7,494 nucleotides of DNA from Bacillota bacterium. Lineage in GTDB: Bacteria; Bacillota; Clostridia; Christensenellales; Aristaeellaceae. The DNA is taken from positions 1 through 7,494 of the forward strand of contig JAGVSV010000111.1 in the NCBI GenBank assembly GCA_019137115.1, read 5' to 3'. This document shows positions 6,812-7,494 of this stretch, piece by piece. The notes under the pieces are model-generated. The model worked only from the letters and a program-made list of their open reading frames with translations, was not told the DNA's origin and made no database searches. Position 1 is the first letter of the stretch. The number at the start of each line of letters is the position of its first letter. A program made the translations under genes and the position numbers.

Positions 6812-7296
6812 CTGCTCCGGTGTAATGCCATAGTTTTCCTTGACCTGTTCGGGCGTAGCAGCGACACATCGTCGCCGACCAGCTGCAGCGCATCGCGGTC
6901 GCCGGTCAGCAACAGGCTGTCAATGCCGTTTTCACTGGCGCGGCGGGATATCGTGCCCAGCAAATCGTCCGCTTCGTAGCCGGGCTTGGACAGCACGCCC
7001 ACGCCCATGGATGAAAGGATCTCCATGAGCACCGGGAACTGCGGCCGCAGGTCATCCGCCATGGGCGCGCGGCCTTCCTTGTAGGCGGCGTACTGTTCAT
7101 GCCGGAAGGTGGGGCCGTGCTCGTCAAAAGCCACCACGCAGTACTGCGGGTGGTAATCGTCAAATGCTTTGAGCAGCATCGCAAGAAAGCCGTGCACCGC
7201 ATTGGTGGGCACGCCGTCATGATCCATCGGCGGCAACGCGAAATACGCGCGGTGCATCAGGCTGTGTCCGTCTACAATCAGACAGGTTTCGCGCAT
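6790..7296 (-). CDS. polA: DNA polymerase I, N-terminal 5'-3' nuclease part, ended by a frameshift
   Basis: This piece starts polA. The ATG at 7296 has GAGGTGAT 6 nt upstream and begins MRETCLIVDGHSLMHRAYFA, the standard 5'-nuclease start with metal ligand Asp9. Further nuclease residues are DEHGPTFRHEQYAAYKEGR (58-76), YEADDLLGT (107-115) with Asp110 and Asp111, and TGDRDALQL (131-139) with Asp133 and Asp135. Family similarity stops after VSLL (144-147). The next 21 residues, RPNRSRKTMALHRSRCRTGKG, are unlike PolA, and a TGA follows at 6792-6790. The correct continuation lies in the -1 frame, so this is a broken part of one gene and not a separate nuclease. The remaining nuclease metal ligands, in GDASDN, lie in the other piece. 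Without a correction event, this piece should lack full nuclease activity. Confidence 0.93.
   Translation of the reverse strand: MRETCLIVDGHSLMHRAYFALPPMDHDGVPTNAVHGFLAMLLKAFDDYHPQYCVVAFDEHGPTFRHEQYAAYKEGRAPMADDLRPQFPVLMEILSSMGVGVLSKPGYEADDLLGTISRRASENGIDSLLLTGDRDALQLVGDDVSLLRPNRSRKTMALHRSRCRTGKG
6845..6870 (-). other. polA: Frame disruption in polA with missing codons
   Basis: On the minus strand the first frame reads GTG TCG CTG CTA, and the second begins ACG CCC GAA CAG with its A at 6856. Joining VSLL to TPEQV would need one extra base. Related polymerases have more residues here; Taq polymerase has HPEGYLI between the equivalent VL and TP. About 7-12 codons therefore seem lost as well, for a total loss of 3n+1 nt. 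This points to a deletion rather than a simple one-base slip. It may be real or an assembly fault. Confidence 0.85.
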
Positions 7297-7316
7297 GGGG
7301 CAATCACCTCGGGGCT

Positions 7317-7325
7317 ATTGTAGCA
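7317..7325 (-). promoter_or_regulatory. Extended -10 promoter of polA operon
   Basis: The minus strand has TGC-TACAAT, an extended -10 element, at 7325-7317. No good -35 is found at the usual distance, which extended -10 promoters tolerate. Transcription would start near 7310, right at the GAGGTGAT ribosome binding site (7310-7303), giving a leader of only about 14 nt. It would drive polA and, through overlaps, coaE and the following genes. Confidence 0.55.
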
Positions 7326-7350
7326 TACCGGATGCACGGGCGACAGCAAC

Positions 7351-7379
7351 GGCTGAACTGGCTGGCGGTGTGGTATACT
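7351..7379 (+). promoter_or_regulatory. Extended -10 promoter of the right-edge gene
   Basis: TGG-TATACT at 7371-7379 is an extended -10 element. The -35 region near 7353 (CTGAAC) is a poor match. Transcription would start near 7386, about 26 nt before the ATG at 7412, with the AGGAGGAA ribosome binding site inside this leader. It is divergent from the polA promoter, and the two -10 elements are about 50 nt apart. Confidence 0.6.
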
Positions 7380-7411
7380 GTCGGGAGCCTCATAATAATC
7401 AGGAGGAATTT

Positions 7412-7494
7412 ATGCACCGCACCAGCCGACACGACCCCATGCCCATCATCCAGTCCCGTTTTGCCAACCGGGCGCTGAAGGAAGACCCGATCCC
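7412..7494 (+). CDS. Unidentified gene, only its N-terminal 27 codons in the window
   Basis: The ATG at 7412 follows a near-perfect AGGAGGAA ribosome binding site with 4 nt spacing, downstream of an extended -10 promoter, and the frame stays open to the window edge. The visible start is MHRTSRHDPMPIIQSRFANR followed by ALKEDPI. No signal peptide is seen. The FANRALKEDPI stretch faintly recalls the start of some PLP-dependent aminotransferases (a residue pattern like RA..LKPSPIREI), but 27 residues are too few for a call. It is transcribed away from polA and may share regulation through the common 115-nt promoter region. Confidence 0.65.
   Translation, partial: MHRTSRHDPMPIIQSRFANRALKEDPI

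Noticed and set aside
6812..6856. Direct repeat encoding TPEQV twice in polA
   Set aside because: Repeated TPEQV-like segments about ten residues apart are common in PolA at this site (TPEQVKEKYG-TPEQV pattern), so it is ordinary family sequence.
6582..6893. Minus-strand frame across the polA break
   Set aside because: It is in the third frame and Arg/Gly-rich, with no PolA similarity. The two other frames explain the region fully.
6790..7296. Stand-alone 5'-3' exonuclease gene beside a naturally short polymerase gene
   Set aside because: The nuclease lacks its helix-hairpin-helix and last metal ligands, which are found in the next piece, and 21 unrelated residues end it. A broken single gene is simpler.
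7344..7355. Short inverted repeat CAGC-AACG-GCTG in the divergent promoter region
   Set aside because: Four-base arms are too short in a GC-rich sequence to claim an operator.

Overview
The window holds a compact run of housekeeping genes on the minus strand and the first codons of one plus-strand gene at the right edge. The high GC content, strong AGGAGG-type ribosome binding sites, extended -10 promoters, and the order polA - coaE - lytic transglycosylase suggest a high-GC member of the Bacillota. A Clostridia-like lineage (Christensenellales or Oscillospiraceae type) is the best guess. This comes from gene order and style, not from a database match. I see no tRNA, rRNA, CRISPR array, insertion sequence or phage gene.

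Layout, in transcription order on the minus strand. An extended -10 promoter near 7317-7325 starts polA (DNA polymerase I). polA is broken by a reading-frame change near 6856, which leaves a 5'-nuclease piece (7296-6790) and a piece with the rest of the nuclease, the degenerate exonuclease domain and the polymerase (to 4772). coaE (dephospho-CoA kinase, 4785-4174) overlaps the polA stop by 14 nt. A membrane-anchored lytic transglycosylase (4181-3363) overlaps coaE by 8 nt. A family 5 solute-binding protein with a signal peptide (3403-1811) overlaps the transglycosylase. A flavin-reductase-like protein (1803-1183) follows after 7 nt. These overlaps make one translationally coupled operon very likely. 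After a 118-nt gap with its own promoter, two inverted repeats and a leader hairpin, rimO (ribosomal protein S12 methylthiotransferase) runs off the left edge. On the plus strand, a gene with a good promoter and ribosome binding site starts at 7412, divergent from polA, and is cut after 27 codons.

The genes combine DNA repair and replication (polA), coenzyme A synthesis (coaE), cell-wall cleavage plus an orphan extracytoplasmic binding protein, a flavin-dependent redox protein and ribosome modification (rimO). The transglycosylase and binding protein could act together on wall fragments; this is inference.

The most notable observation is the polA break. All visible catalytic motifs are intact on both sides, but roughly 7-12 residues expected between the halves are missing and the downstream part is in the -1 frame. 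The upstream frame ends at a TGATG stop/start overlap directly after an A AAG GGC heptamer. A recent mutation or an assembly error is the plain explanation. No clearly new system is visible; most other points are regulatory details.
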